NCBI GenBank assembly: GCA_016712465.1
Contig: JADJQZ010000001.1
Location: 2,914,001 to 2,978,000 of the forward strand
Direction: 5' to 3'
From: Candidatus Obscuribacter sp.
GTDB lineage: Bacteria > Cyanobacteriota > Vampirovibrionia > Obscuribacterales > Obscuribacteraceae
Length of the DNA: 64,000 nt
Shown here: piece by piece, positions 27,240-36,007 of the stretch
Layout: every line of letters starts with the position of its first letter
Numbering within the stretch: the first letter of the stretch is position 1
Made by a program: the position numbers and the translations under genes
The notes under the pieces: generated by a model
The model's database searches: none
What the model was told of the DNA's origin: nothing
What the model saw: only the letters and a program-made list of their open reading frames with translations

Positions 27240-27400
27240 GGTGGTCCTTGCAAATGTGTGATGAAACTGGCAGTGAATATGCATAGCATATGCGCAACCT
27301 TTTAGTTGTCCTGGCAACCACAAGATGTAATGACCTTGGACAACCTGCGCTCTAAAGCTTATTATTTAACTTGGTAGTTAGGGAAGTTGAATTTGGCAAT

Positions 27401-28897
27401 ATGTCGCAAAAATTGAAGCGTATGAGTTCGGTTCCGGGGTTGTCTGGTTTTCTCAAACCCTCGGTCTTCAAGCCTCTTCTGGCAGTTTTACTAGTTTCAG
27501 TTCTGGCCGGTTGTGGTCCCAAAAAAGAAGAATCCTCGGTTCAGGCCTTGCCGGAGCTCGGTCCCAAGTGGGGCTTTATCGATCATTCCGGCAAATTCGT
27601 CATCAAGCCGCAATTCCGCCGGGTCTTCTCCTACTCGGAAGGTCTGGCTGCAGCCGATCTATCCGCTCGCTGGGGCTTCATCGACCCCACCGGTAAGTTC
27701 GTCATTGAACGAGCTTACGAAGATGTGCATTCCTTCTGCAAGGGCTATGCCGCCGTCAAAGTTTTCAACGGCAAGTGGGGCTTGATTGATAAGACCGGCA
27801 ACATGGTTGTACCGGCCAAGTTTGAACAGCTGGGCGATTGCGGGGAAGCTTCCACCCCTCTTGAACCAGTGGACATCATCTACTGTCCCTATCGGGAAGG
27901 CGGTAAGTGGGGCTATATCGACCTTACCGGCGAGCCCAAGATTGAAGCCAAGTACGAGAACGTAGAACCTTATTCGGAAGGTTTCGCGGCCGTGTCACAG
28001 CTTGGCAAGTGGGGCTTTATAGATAAAGACGGCAAACAGATTACCGAACTCAAGTTCGACCAGGTGCGTCCTTTCCGAGATCGCGTCGCTGAAGGCTATT
28101 TCGGCGCCGACTTCGTGATCATCGGAGATATCGGCACCATATCCATGAGTGATCCCCTCAATTCCCGTTCCTTCTTCCATGACGGTCTGGGCTTGAGCCT
28201 CAAGAAGGGCAAGTACGGCTTCATGAACAAGGCCGGCAAAACAGTCATCAAGCGTCGCTTCACCTATGCAGAAGACTTCTCGGAAGGTCTGGCTGTAGTG
28301 GGTGTGGCCAACGCCCGCCGGGGTTTCATCGATGTCGAGGGGCAGCTGGTCATCCCCCCCGTGTTCGATGAGGCGCAGTCCTTCAGTAATAAGCTGGCGG
28401 CAGTAAAAATAGATTCCCGCCTGGTGGCCGACGACGGCTCCATCTCGGCTTCCGCCATCGAGGAAGCGAAGAAAAACGACCCCCACGCTTCCATGACCAA
28501 AACCGGCACTGACACAGGAACAGGAACAGGCACAGGCACTGAAACTGGGGCAGCCAGCGGCAGCGAAACCGCTACCGGTACAGGTACTGGAGCAGGTACA
28601 GGATCTGAGACCGGTGCTGCTACCGGGGCTGAAGGAGACAAGGGCAGTAGCGACAAAGACAAAGCTGACCCGGCCAAGGATAAGGGTGCCAAAGCTCCCG
28701 AAAAAGCTCCCGAAAAAGCCGCAGAGAAGAGCGCACCTGAGTCCGGCAAGACAGTAAAGCCGGGCGCGGAGAAAGAAGGCGCGGCCGCTCCTGAGAAGGC
28801 CAAAGAGCCGGCCAAGGATGCTGCCGCGAAGGAACCTGCCAAAGACACCGCCAAGGCTCCTACAGCTCCAGCTAAACCAGCCAAAAACCCGGGATAA
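27401..28897 (+). CDS. WG-repeat lipoprotein with long low-complexity tail
   Basis: 498 residues from ATG 27401 (TTG 27371 is possible). A lipobox LAGC places the lipidated Cys at residue 38, so it should be anchored in a membrane facing outward. Residues 50-340 carry seven WG repeats, each with a K/R-W-G-F-I-D-x-x-G-K-x-V-I core; the sixth reads KYGFMNKAGK and the seventh RRGFIDVEGQ. Such repeats form beta-propeller-like or solenoid surfaces. From about 370 to the end the protein is low complexity: a Thr-Gly-rich block coded by near-tandem hexamers (28510-28620) and then an Ala-Lys-Pro-Glu block. The tail may span or bind the cell wall. Divergent from glyS; a hairpin follows the stop. Confidence 0.88.
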   Translation: MSQKLKRMSSVPGLSGFLKPSVFKPLLAVLLVSVLAGCGPKKEESSVQALPELGPKWGFIDHSGKFVIKPQFRRVFSYSEGLAAADLSARWGFIDPTGKFVIERAYEDVHSFCKGYAAVKVFNGKWGLIDKTGNMVVPAKFEQLGDCGEASTPLEPVDIIYCPYREGGKWGYIDLTGEPKIEAKYENVEPYSEGFAAVSQLGKWGFIDKDGKQITELKFDQVRPFRDRVAEGYFGADFVIIGDIGTISMSDPLNSRSFFHDGLGLSLKKGKYGFMNKAGKTVIKRRFTYAEDFSEGLAVVGVANARRGFIDVEGQLVIPPVFDEAQSFSNKLAAVKIDSRLVADDGSISASAIEEAKKNDPHASMTKTGTDTGTGTGTGTETGAASGSETATGTGTGAGTGSETGAATGAEGDKGSSDKDKADPAKDKGAKAPEKAPEKAAEKSAPESGKTVKPGAEKEGAAAPEKAKEPAKDAAAKEPAKDTAKAPTAPAKPAKNPG

Positions 28898-28902
28898 AAT
28901 TT

Positions 28903-28925
28903 CCCCGGCCACGGTTTAACCGGGG
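28903..28925 (+). terminator. Hairpin after WG-repeat gene
   Basis: CCCCGG at 28903-28908 pairs with CCGGGG at 28920-28925, starting six bases after the stop codon. There is no T run, so it may stabilise the mRNA end instead of terminating by itself. Confidence 0.4.
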
Positions 28926-29018
28926 GCATGCAGGGTAATTTAGAAATTAGCTGGTGGTTGGCTAGCTGCCTCTATTTGACAAACTGTCTTGAGGGCGCCT
29001 CCCACCGGCACTTTATTT

Positions 29019-29333
29019 TCAGTCCTGCTTGATGCGTCCGGAGCCGTCGTAGAAAAGTCGCTCTACCGGCTTATCCTCAATAAGGTGGCCCTGAACGATC
29101 TCTTTGACATCCTCCGGTTTCACCCGGGCATACCAGACTTGCTCAGGGTAAACCACCACCAGAGGACCATGGCCGCACTGGTCGAAACATCCGGCCTTGT
29201 TGATGCGCACCTTGCCCTTAAGTCCGCCTTCGACCACTTCTTTGCGCAAAAGCGAGCAGATCTCCTCTCCGCCTTCCAAGGAGCAGGTCTTGCCGCTCGT
29301 GCACACAAAGACATGCTTCTCAAAGATTTCCAT
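29019..29333 (-). CDS. Thioredoxin-like [2Fe-2S] ferredoxin
   Basis: 104 residues. The fold of thioredoxin-like ferredoxins (also found as the NuoE-type domain) is suggested by HVFVCTSGKTC at the start (Cys11, Cys17), a third cysteine at 26, and the AGCFDQCGHGPLVVVYP segment with Cys49-x3-Cys53, followed by the usual YARVKPEDVKEIVQGHL helix. Four of these cysteines would hold a [2Fe-2S] cluster; Cys49 and Cys53 are clear, and the N-terminal pair is Cys11 with Cys17 or Cys26. An electron carrier with unknown partner. It is divergent from the rplJ promoter region. Confidence 0.85.
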   Translation of the reverse strand: MEIFEKHVFVCTSGKTCSLEGGEEICSLLRKEVVEGGLKGKVRINKAGCFDQCGHGPLVVVYPEQVWYARVKPEDVKEIVQGHLIEDKPVERLFYDGSGRIKQD

Positions 29334-29389
29334 GTGATAAAACTCATCTAAATGACCGTTACACGTCCTTTATATCAGCTTGCCAGCCA

Positions 29390-29417
29390 TTGACGGAAGT
29401 GTCAGGGGTTGTACAAT
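29390..29417 (+). promoter_or_regulatory. Strong sigma-70 promoter for rplJ-rplL
   Basis: TTGACG (29390-29395), 16 bases, TACAAT (29412-29417): five of six consensus bases in each box. Transcription from about 29424 would give a 260-base leader before rplJ, which carries the structures listed next. Confidence 0.7.
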
Positions 29418-29515
29418 GTGCCCTTGTATATAAAGTAATGCCTGAGCTTCAGACATTGCTTATATATGACTAAGACCGCAGACAGTTCGGCACTCATTTG
29501 AGTTTAATGGCTGAA

Positions 29516-29645
29516 AAGCCGCCAGCTAGAGGTCACAAAATCGACTCAGTCGTTAGCGAATAACTCGCTTTGTGATCCCGGCGGATTGGTTCCTTTACTG
29601 GAAACAGCACCGGGAATTTTTTTTTCGGTGGAACCATCCAAGAGC
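29516..29645 (+). ncRNA. Structured rplJ leader (ribosomal L10 leader-like)
   Basis: The leader folds into a closed multi-branch element: CCGCC (29519-29523) with GGCGG (29580-29584); GGTCACAAA (29531-29539) with TTTGTGATC (29569-29577, one G-U); inside it CGAC/GTCG (29542-29552) and GCGA/TCGC (29556-29568). A second hairpin pairs TGGTTCC (29587-29593) with GGAACCA (29630-29636). Position directly before rplJ and this shape agree with the L10 leader, where the L10-L12 complex represses its own operon. The match to the Rfam family is inferred from position and folding, not computed. Confidence 0.65.
29577..29625 (+). terminator. Candidate attenuator terminator in rplJ leader
   Basis: CCCGG (29577-29581) can pair with CCGGG (29610-29614), with an inner TTCC/GGAA stem, followed by AA and nine T residues (29617-29625). 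It uses bases of the leader's closing stem and of the TGGTTCC hairpin, so the structures exclude each other. This is the layout of an L10-controlled transcription attenuator. Confidence 0.6.
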
Positions 29646-29687
29646 GTTCTTACGTAAGCACTTGAGATAACCATCTAAGGAGGCCCA

Positions 29688-30212
29688 ATGCCAACAAAAG
29701 AACACAAGGCCGGAGTCATCTCCGATCTTGACCAATTCTTTGTTAACGGCAAAGTGGCTATCGTAGCTGATCTCAGCGGCTATACGGTGGCGGAACTAAC
29801 TCATTTTCGTCGTTCCATGGACAAAGCGCAGGCTAAAGTCAAAGTAACGAAGAATACCCTGGTAAAAATTGCCAGCAAAAACACTGAGTTTGAATCCATC
29901 GAAAAGCTTGCAAAAGGACCGACAACCGTAGTGGTTGGATATGAAGATCCTGCCGCCCCTGCCAAAGCCGTTGTTGAGGCCATCAAAAGCCTCAAGAAGG
30001 GTGCTGTCAAAGGCGGCGTGCTGGAAGGCAGATGCCTGACCAGCGAGGAAGTTAAAGGCCTCGCCGATCTTCCCTCCAAAGAGCAACTGCTCGCCTCCAT
30101 TATGGGTGGTCTCGATTCCGGCGCCAGAGGTATTGCCGGTATATTCGAGGGTCTGATCAGAGACATTGCCCTCTTGACCGAAGAAGTCGCAAAGAAAAAC
30201 AACAACGCTTAG
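29688..30212 (+). CDS. rplJ: 50S ribosomal protein L10
   Basis: 174 residues. Forms the base of the ribosomal stalk and holds the L7/L12 dimers; also acts as translational or transcriptional repressor of its own operon. Typical segments are AIVADLSGYTVAELTHFR, KVTKNTLVKIA, and the helical C-terminus that binds L12. AAGGAGG lies six bases before ATG 29688, the strongest ribosome site in the window. A strong promoter and a folded leader precede it and rplL follows after 53 bases. rplK-rplA are not directly upstream, unlike in many genomes. Confidence 0.97.
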   Translation: MPTKEHKAGVISDLDQFFVNGKVAIVADLSGYTVAELTHFRRSMDKAQAKVKVTKNTLVKIASKNTEFESIEKLAKGPTTVVVGYEDPAAPAKAVVEAIKSLKKGAVKGGVLEGRCLTSEEVKGLADLPSKEQLLASIMGGLDSGARGIAGIFEGLIRDIALLTEEVAKKNNNA

Positions 30213-30265
30213 TGAGATGACTGCAGGCACCTGTGTCGCAGTCGCAAAAGGAGAATAATCTAAAA

Positions 30266-30649
30266 ATGGCTACTAAAATTTCCGTCGACGAGCTTCTCGA
30301 CGTAATCGGTTCCCTCACCCTTCTCGAGGCTGCTGACCTCAAGAAAAAAATGGAAGACAAATTCGGCGTCACCGCTGCTGCCCCCATGGCCATGGCTATG
30401 GTAGCTGCTCCCGGCGCTGCCGCTGCTGTTGAAGAGAAGACCGAGTTCGACGTTGTTCTGACCGCTGTCGGCGACAAGAAAATCGAAGTTCTCAAAGTTG
30501 TCCGTGAAGTAACCGGCCTCGGCTTGAAAGAAGCCAAAGACCTGGTTGATTCCGCTCCCAAACCGCTGAAAGAAAAAGTGAAGAAAGAAGAAGCGGAAGA
30601 AATGAAGAAGAAACTGGAAGCCACCGGCGCCAAAGTAGAAATCAAGTAA
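30266..30649 (+). CDS. rplL: 50S ribosomal protein L7/L12
   Basis: 127 residues from ATG 30266 (AAGGAG 12 bases upstream). The N-terminal dimerisation helices bind L10, an Ala/Met-rich hinge (AAAPMAMAMVAAPGAAAA) follows, and the C-terminal domain has KTEFDVVLTAVGDKKIEVLK, the factor-binding segment EVTGLGLKEAKDLVDSAPK, and KLEATGAKVEIK. It recruits translation factors to the ribosome. Rich in GAA/AAG and GCT codons, consistent with high expression. No terminator is visible after it, so the next gene may be read from the same transcript. Confidence 0.98.
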   Translation: MATKISVDELLDVIGSLTLLEAADLKKKMEDKFGVTAAAPMAMAMVAAPGAAAAVEEKTEFDVVLTAVGDKKIEVLKVVREVTGLGLKEAKDLVDSAPKPLKEKVKKEEAEEMKKKLEATGAKVEIK

Positions 30650-30676
30650 GGTGTATGATCTATCCTTGAGGAGCCT

Positions 30677-32392
30677 ATGCTGTTAAAGGAAAGATCAAAG
30701 ATCATGCGTTGTCCGACCTGTGGCACATCCCATCCGTCTCATTATGAGCAATGTGTCTCATGCGGCAAGGATTTCTACGCACCGGAAGAGTTGCCCGAAG
30801 AAGAGTCTTTTGATGCTTCTTCCGTGGGGCAACCCCAGTTCGACGAGAACCAAATGAAAGCGGCTCGCTCCCATGCCTCAGGGCATGATGAGGGGGCCGC
30901 TTCTCATTCTTCCCAGGCCACTTCCGGAAGGCGCAAACAACACCACGACATACGAAGAACCGGCGCCACCTGGGAATTCGACGACGAGCCCAAGCACAAA
31001 AGGCGCTCGGAAGGCATGAAGAACATGCTCAAGAGCGGCGCCCCTCAGGCTGCCGGAGTAGTTACCGCTCTTGTCATACTGACCTTATCCGCCGGTGCTA
31101 CTTTCTTTTTCCTCACTAAAGCACCCGAATCCGACCGCCTGCTTTCCAAGGGGCTGAAAGAGCTGGAGAACGGCCAGTTTGCATTTGCCGTAGCCACCCT
31201 TTCCAAAGCCGAAGGCGGCAGTCAAAATGCCCGGGTGCAACTGGCTCTGGCCAGGGCCTATATCGGGGTGGACCAGGTAGACAAAGCCTGGGAATGCATC
31301 GGCAAGGCCAAGGAACTGGGCAAGGGCATAGCCGAAGATCCCGATCTGGCCTCGCAACTGGCTAACTATTACCGTCTGCATGGGCAGTACGATCGGGCTG
31401 TGGAACTTTTACGCCCCCTTTCCCAGCGCAATGTACCGGGAAAACGGGCCGAGCTGGCTGATCTTGCTGCTCTCTGGGGCGACGAAGAATTGAGAAGCGG
31501 TCACCTGGAAGCCTCCTTGAGGCTCTGGGAAGAGGTGAAGGATCTGAAAGAAGGTTCCCGCTACACAGAGGCCGATGCCAGGTTGGCAACTATTTATCAG
31601 CGCTTGTCGGAGAAATTGGCTGCCGATAAGAAAGATACGGAAGCCCTGGTCTATCTCTCAAAACTGAATGCCATTGCCGATAATCCTAGAAATTATGAAA
31701 TGGCTGCCGACATTTACGAACGTACCGGCCAACTGGAACTGGCTATCGATCAAATGCGCAAAGCTTCCAAGCTTTCTACCCGTGACGATGCCGTCAGGCA
31801 CAAACTGGCTTTGCTCCTTACCAAGCGCGGCAAAGAGCTTCTCGATAAAGGCGAGCAGGAGACGGGCTACGCCTACCTGCAACAAGCAAAGTCTATGGAC
31901 CCCTCAAATAGTGTGCCCACAGTCACTATGAAAGCCGTAAAAATAGATTTTGTCGGCGGCATGCCCAGATTATCGGGTCAGGTGTGGAATCCCACCGACG
32001 AGTCAATCAATGCTCTTGGTATGAAAGTTGAAATAGTCAATCTGGACGGTCAGGTGCTCTGGAGCAAGGAAACCCGCGTGGTAGACGAATATGTGCCGCC
32101 CCTCGGTGCCAGAGAAGGGAAAGCAGTTGATATTACCGGTGGTGAGTCGGTGAAAGCCGACGGCAAGTCGCAGTTCAAAGTTTATTTTGACGGCAAGCTC
32201 TACAACAGCTATCCCATCGGGCTGAAAGAGAAAAAAGTAGTCAAAGAAGTCGAGAAAGAACCAGCGGCGGAGACCACCACCGAAAACAACAGCGCTCAGC
32301 CCTTGCCCACTCCTATGCCCGGAACACTGGAGAGACCGGAGCCTCCCGCCAAGAATTCGGCGGAAGAAAAAACCATGAAGGACCTGGAGTAA
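30677..32392 (+). CDS. Zinc-ribbon, single-TM, TPR protein with FxLYD-like C-terminus
   Basis: 571 residues. ATG 30677 has GAGGAG four bases upstream; ATG 30704, right before the zinc ribbon, is the alternative. A zinc ribbon (CPTCG...CVSCG) lies near residues 12-30, followed by a Ser/His-rich linker, one membrane segment (about 115-138, VVTALVILTLSAGATFFFL), and roughly six TPR-like helical repeats (145-410) outside the cytoplasm. The end (about 415-510) looks like an FxLYD/DUF3426-type beta domain (LSGQVWNPTDESINALGM) and then an acidic Pro-rich tail. This plan matches bacterial zinc-ribbon anchor proteins that sense or scaffold at the membrane. It starts 27 bases after rplL, so may share its transcript. 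Confidence 0.82.
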   Translation: MLLKERSKIMRCPTCGTSHPSHYEQCVSCGKDFYAPEELPEEESFDASSVGQPQFDENQMKAARSHASGHDEGAASHSSQATSGRRKQHHDIRRTGATWEFDDEPKHKRRSEGMKNMLKSGAPQAAGVVTALVILTLSAGATFFFLTKAPESDRLLSKGLKELENGQFAFAVATLSKAEGGSQNARVQLALARAYIGVDQVDKAWECIGKAKELGKGIAEDPDLASQLANYYRLHGQYDRAVELLRPLSQRNVPGKRAELADLAALWGDEELRSGHLEASLRLWEEVKDLKEGSRYTEADARLATIYQRLSEKLAADKKDTEALVYLSKLNAIADNPRNYEMAADIYERTGQLELAIDQMRKASKLSTRDDAVRHKLALLLTKRGKELLDKGEQETGYAYLQQAKSMDPSNSVPTVTMKAVKIDFVGGMPRLSGQVWNPTDESINALGMKVEIVNLDGQVLWSKETRVVDEYVPPLGAREGKAVDITGGESVKADGKSQFKVYFDGKLYNSYPIGLKEKKVVKEVEKEPAAETTTENNSAQPLPTPMPGTLERPEPPAKNSAEEKTMKDLE

Positions 32393-32402
32393 TTTCGACG
32401 GG

Positions 32403-33074
32403 CTAACCGTTGAAGACCATGTCGCCGCCTTCTTCTCTGGCATGGCCGGCAAATTGAAGGGCTTTCTGCAATAAATCGTGCTCGTCTCGAGCATGGGTGG
32501 GGAAGGAAACCACACCGATACTGGCTGTCACCCTCAGATGTCTGAGATCGTTATTGATGCTCTCCGAGCGCAGTTTGTCCCGTACTCTTTCTGCTACCAC
32601 CATGGCTTTGGAAGAATAGGTCTCGGGAAAAATAACGGCGATGTCCGAGCCTTCCGCCCTTCCGCAAACATCCACATCGCGAATACAGCCCAGGATAAGG
32701 CGCACAGCCGACTTAACCATCTCATCTTCCACCATGGCACCGTACTGACGCTTGCAATTATCAAGATTGTCCAATTGCACGAGCATGAGAGAGAGCGGTC
32801 GCTTATACCGCTTGGCCCGGCGCAGTTCATAATCGAGCTTGCGGTAAAAAGTTTTGAAATTGAGCACGCCGGTGAGCGCATCAATTGTGGAAGCCTTCTC
32901 AAACTCAGCCATTTCGGCTTCAGTGAGGGGCTTGCGCTCCCTTTCGGCGGTCTCGCGATTTTTGGTTGCCTTGAATTTGGCCCTGTCGAAGCGAGTCTCA
33001 TTCACCATTTTGGAGAACTTATTCTCCTTGGCGAATGCCCATCCTTCGTCTACGTCGTACTTCTTCTCAGTCAT
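32403..33074 (-). CDS. Degenerate GGDEF-domain protein with intact inhibitory site
   Basis: 223 residues, no signal or membrane segment. A charged N-terminal part (1-60) precedes a GGDEF fold (STIDALTGVLNFKTFYRKLD through ASIGVVSFP). The catalytic half-site reads EGSDI (141-145) where GGDEF is required. The metal/base segment DxDxFKxxND is LVQLDNLDNCKRQYG, which lacks the key residues. The inhibitory RxxD motif (RDVD, 132-135) is intact and lies five residues before the active-site position, as in true enzymes. It cannot be expected to make c-di-GMP but could bind it. It converges on the zinc-ribbon gene with 10 bases between. Confidence 0.85.
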   Translation of the reverse strand: MTEKKYDVDEGWAFAKENKFSKMVNETRFDRAKFKATKNRETAERERKPLTEAEMAEFEKASTIDALTGVLNFKTFYRKLDYELRRAKRYKRPLSLMLVQLDNLDNCKRQYGAMVEDEMVKSAVRLILGCIRDVDVCGRAEGSDIAVIFPETYSSKAMVVAERVRDKLRSESINNDLRHLRVTASIGVVSFPTHARDEHDLLQKALQFAGHAREEGGDMVFNG

Positions 33075-33160
33075 GGTTCAAACCGGTCTCTAGTCCTTGT
33101 TGTCTACTTTGACTTACCCGAGCCCTAAAGTTTCTAATCTATAAGCCCGGCCATCTCCAT

Positions 33161-35986
33161 CTAATCTAGAGTGCCGGAGAGTGAAACCCGCATGGTAGTA
33201 ACATCAAAGTGCTTACGGATGGCTTCATTGACATCCTTAAGCGTGATTTTGGAAAGTCTCCAGGGGAAGTTGTCCAGATTCTTGAGGGGCAGTCCGAGTT
33301 GCTCATATTCGCAAATTTTCCGGGCCAGGGCCCGGGGACTGCGTAAGCCAACCAGGTAGGCTCCGGCCAGGTGAGACTTTTCCTTGGCCAGCTCCTCGGG
33401 GCTTATGCCGCCTTTATCGAATTCGCCGACAATCTTTTTGACTATCTCGAGTGCGCGCTTGACGTTCTCAGGATTGACAGAAAGCTCAATAGACCAGGGT
33501 CCGTAAGGAAACTCGGGGTCGACAATACGGGAATAGATGCCATAAGTGAGACCGTAGCGATCTCTGACCGGGGCCAGGCGACAGGCAAAACTGTCGTAGC
33601 CGAGCACGGCGTTGGCTACCAGGGCCGCCAGATAGTCGCTGGAGCGCACGCTGAGGTTGACCGGTCGGGCAAGCACTATGTCCACATTGGCTTTCTCGGC
33701 CAGTTTACTGACCAGAGGAGTCTTATCGGACACCTTCTCGAGCACATCCGCCTCTACCTTGATGGGTGAAGGTCCCTTGCCGTCACCGGGCCATTGCCCG
33801 GTGGAAAAAGTCTCTTGCAGAAGGGCACAGGCCTTATCTACATCGAAATCGCCCACCAGTGTCAATACGGTATTGGACGGGCGATATTGTGCTTTGTGAT
33901 GGGCCCGGATTTCTTCTATGGAGGTATCGCTTACCGCTTTGATTTGCTCGTCGAAACCGTCGGCGTGATACACCGAGTCTTTTTTATAGAGCGTGCCCAG
34001 TACTTTGTTCCAGGCCAGAGAGGCAGTTTGAGTCGATTCTTCCTTCAGTTGGGCGGCATAAATCTGACTTACTTCTTTCAGATCTTCACTGCGCAAGCTC
34101 GGTTCGATCATGCAAGACGCCAAAAGCTTAACCATGAGGGGAAGGTCCTGGGTAGTCACTTCCGTTTCGAAATTATGGAAGAAGGTCTCGGCATCGAAAT
34201 CAAGGGAGGCGCCCATGGATTCCAGTTTTTGAGCCAGCGCTTGCTTGCTGTAAGTCTTGGTGCCGAAACTCAAAAGCCTGGCCAACAGGTCGTTGCGCTC
34301 GGTGTGGGGAGCGCGGGCAAAGTAATCGCCGGCTCGAATTTTGCCGGAGATAGCTACCGTGCCGGAGCGCGCAATGGGATAGAGCAGCACGGTGAGACCG
34401 TTATCCAGAACCACTTTCTTGATGCGGGGCGAAATTTCGCTCTTGCCGCTGCCTGCAGTTAGAAGCCCGGCAGCAGGGAATGAGCCCTGGGTCTGTTCCT
34501 CGGCTCCACCGGCCAGGGCCGGCAATTCAACCGGCCTGGGCGCGGGAAACTGGTAGTAACCAGTGGAGGCGGTGGAACTCTCGGAAGTCGGTTTGGGCAG
34601 ATAGTAGCCGACAGTGCGATTGTTCTCGGTAAAAGTTCGGACGGCAAAGTCTTTCGCCTCTGCCAGGCTTACTTTTGCCACACTGTCAGGATAAGCGCAC
34701 CACCATTGCCAGGAGCCTACCGCTATTCCTTCAGTCAGAGACTGAGTGAGATTCATGGGATCGCTCAAGGAGAGCTTGAAGCGCTTCACGATTGACTGCC
34801 TGGCTCTCAGAAGCTCAGCTTCGGTAATGCCGCTCTCGCTTATGCGATTCAATTCGGCCAGGATGACCGCCTCCACCTGCCGGGGGTTCTGACCAGGCTG
34901 CACAGTCGCTTGCACGAAGAACAAGCCTGGATCCAGGAGTGTGTAGTTGGAAGCCGAGCACTCGGAGCAGAGACCGGTTTCAATCAGACTCTTATAAAGT
35001 CGGGATGATTTACGGCTGCTGTCTCCCAGGACGGAAGCCACCACGTCCAGGGGGGCGGTGGCCCGGTCGATGCCTTTAGGAGTGTGAAATGCCACCAGTA
35101 CCCGTGGCAATTCTTTGCCGCGGCTAACGAGAAAGCGCCGCTCTCCTTCCTGGGCCGGTTCTTTTGTATAGACGGCGGGAAAAGGTTTGGGACTGGATGG
35201 AATGCCGCCGAAAGCTGCCTCAATCTTCTTAAGCAGTTCCTTCTTCTGGAAATCACCGGTCACCACCAGGGTGGCGTTGTTCGGCCAGTAGAAATCATCG
35301 TAGAAGCGGCGCAACCGGCTCAGAGGAACACCCTCCACGTCGGAGCGCCAGCCGATGACGGGATGGTGATAGGGGTGTTCTTTGAAGGCAGTGGCAAAGG
35401 CCATATTGCTCAATAATTCCGAAGGTTCGTCTTCGCCCCGTTCCAACTCATTGCGCACCACGGTCATCTCGGCGTCGCGATCAGCCTTGCGCAAGAGCAG
35501 ATGGCGCATACGATCGGCTTCCAGTTGCAGGGCCAGATCTACAGACTCCCTGGGCACCACTTCATAATAATTGGTGCGATCGTAGGAGGTGGTGGCATTG
35601 TTGATACCACCCACCCCTTTCAGCAAATCATCAAGCCCGGTGCCCTTAAGAGGATCATGGGTAGCAGTGCCTTTGAACATCAGATGCTCAAGAAAGTGAG
35701 TGGAGCCCGTGTAGCCCACCGCCTCATTACGTGAACCGACATGGTAAATCATGTTCACCACCACCACTGGTGCGGCAGCTCTTTCCACCAGGAGCACCTT
35801 CAAGCCGTTCTTGAGCTTGAAAGCTTCGATGCCTATCTTAGGGTCGGCGCCGGTGGCGGTAAGGGACGAGGCAGGAGGGACAGCACCACTGGTGCCGTTC
35901 TTGGCCGGAACGGGTGAAGAGACCCCCGATATAAGCATGAGGCTCAGGGCTAAAAACCCGGGGAATATCCCTGTTTTACTTATCAT
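33161..35986 (-). CDS. Secreted M16 zinc peptidase
   Basis: 941 residues, about the size of two fused M16 units. The N-terminus has a signal peptide (GFLALSLMLISGVSSPVPA). The first unit carries the inverted zinc motif HFLEH (His97, Glu100, His101) and the third ligand in VVRNELERGE (Glu180). The second unit (from about residue 500) lacks the motif and acts as the clamshell partner. M16 enzymes (pitrilysin, processing peptidase, PqqF) degrade or trim peptides. Here the site would be the periplasm. A non-secreted paralogue lies 3.4 kb away. The lysine/glycine-rich gene upstream is 22 bases away on the same strand, so they form an operon. Confidence 0.93.
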   Translation of the reverse strand: MISKTGIFPGFLALSLMLISGVSSPVPAKNGTSGAVPPASSLTATGADPKIGIEAFKLKNGLKVLLVERAAAPVVVVNMIYHVGSRNEAVGYTGSTHFLEHLMFKGTATHDPLKGTGLDDLLKGVGGINNATTSYDRTNYYEVVPRESVDLALQLEADRMRHLLLRKADRDAEMTVVRNELERGEDEPSELLSNMAFATAFKEHPYHHPVIGWRSDVEGVPLSRLRRFYDDFYWPNNATLVVTGDFQKKELLKKIEAAFGGIPSSPKPFPAVYTKEPAQEGERRFLVSRGKELPRVLVAFHTPKGIDRATAPLDVVASVLGDSSRKSSRLYKSLIETGLCSECSASNYTLLDPGLFFVQATVQPGQNPRQVEAVILAELNRISESGITEAELLRARQSIVKRFKLSLSDPMNLTQSLTEGIAVGSWQWWCAYPDSVAKVSLAEAKDFAVRTFTENNRTVGYYLPKPTSESSTASTGYYQFPAPRPVELPALAGGAEEQTQGSFPAAGLLTAGSGKSEISPRIKKVVLDNGLTVLLYPIARSGTVAISGKIRAGDYFARAPHTERNDLLARLLSFGTKTYSKQALAQKLESMGASLDFDAETFFHNFETEVTTQDLPLMVKLLASCMIEPSLRSEDLKEVSQIYAAQLKEESTQTASLAWNKVLGTLYKKDSVYHADGFDEQIKAVSDTSIEEIRAHHKAQYRPSNTVLTLVGDFDVDKACALLQETFSTGQWPGDGKGPSPIKVEADVLEKVSDKTPLVSKLAEKANVDIVLARPVNLSVRSSDYLAALVANAVLGYDSFACRLAPVRDRYGLTYGIYSRIVDPEFPYGPWSIELSVNPENVKRALEIVKKIVGEFDKGGISPEELAKEKSHLAGAYLVGLRSPRALARKICEYEQLGLPLKNLDNFPWRLSKITLKDVNEAIRKHFDVTTMRVSLSGTLD

Positions 35987-36007
35987 TGGGGGTCCTTTTC
36001 AGCTTTC

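Noticed and set aside
27995..28929. Long antisense open frames over the WG-repeat gene
   Set aside because: They arise from the low-complexity GC-rich tail; the sense protein has clear repeats and a lipobox.
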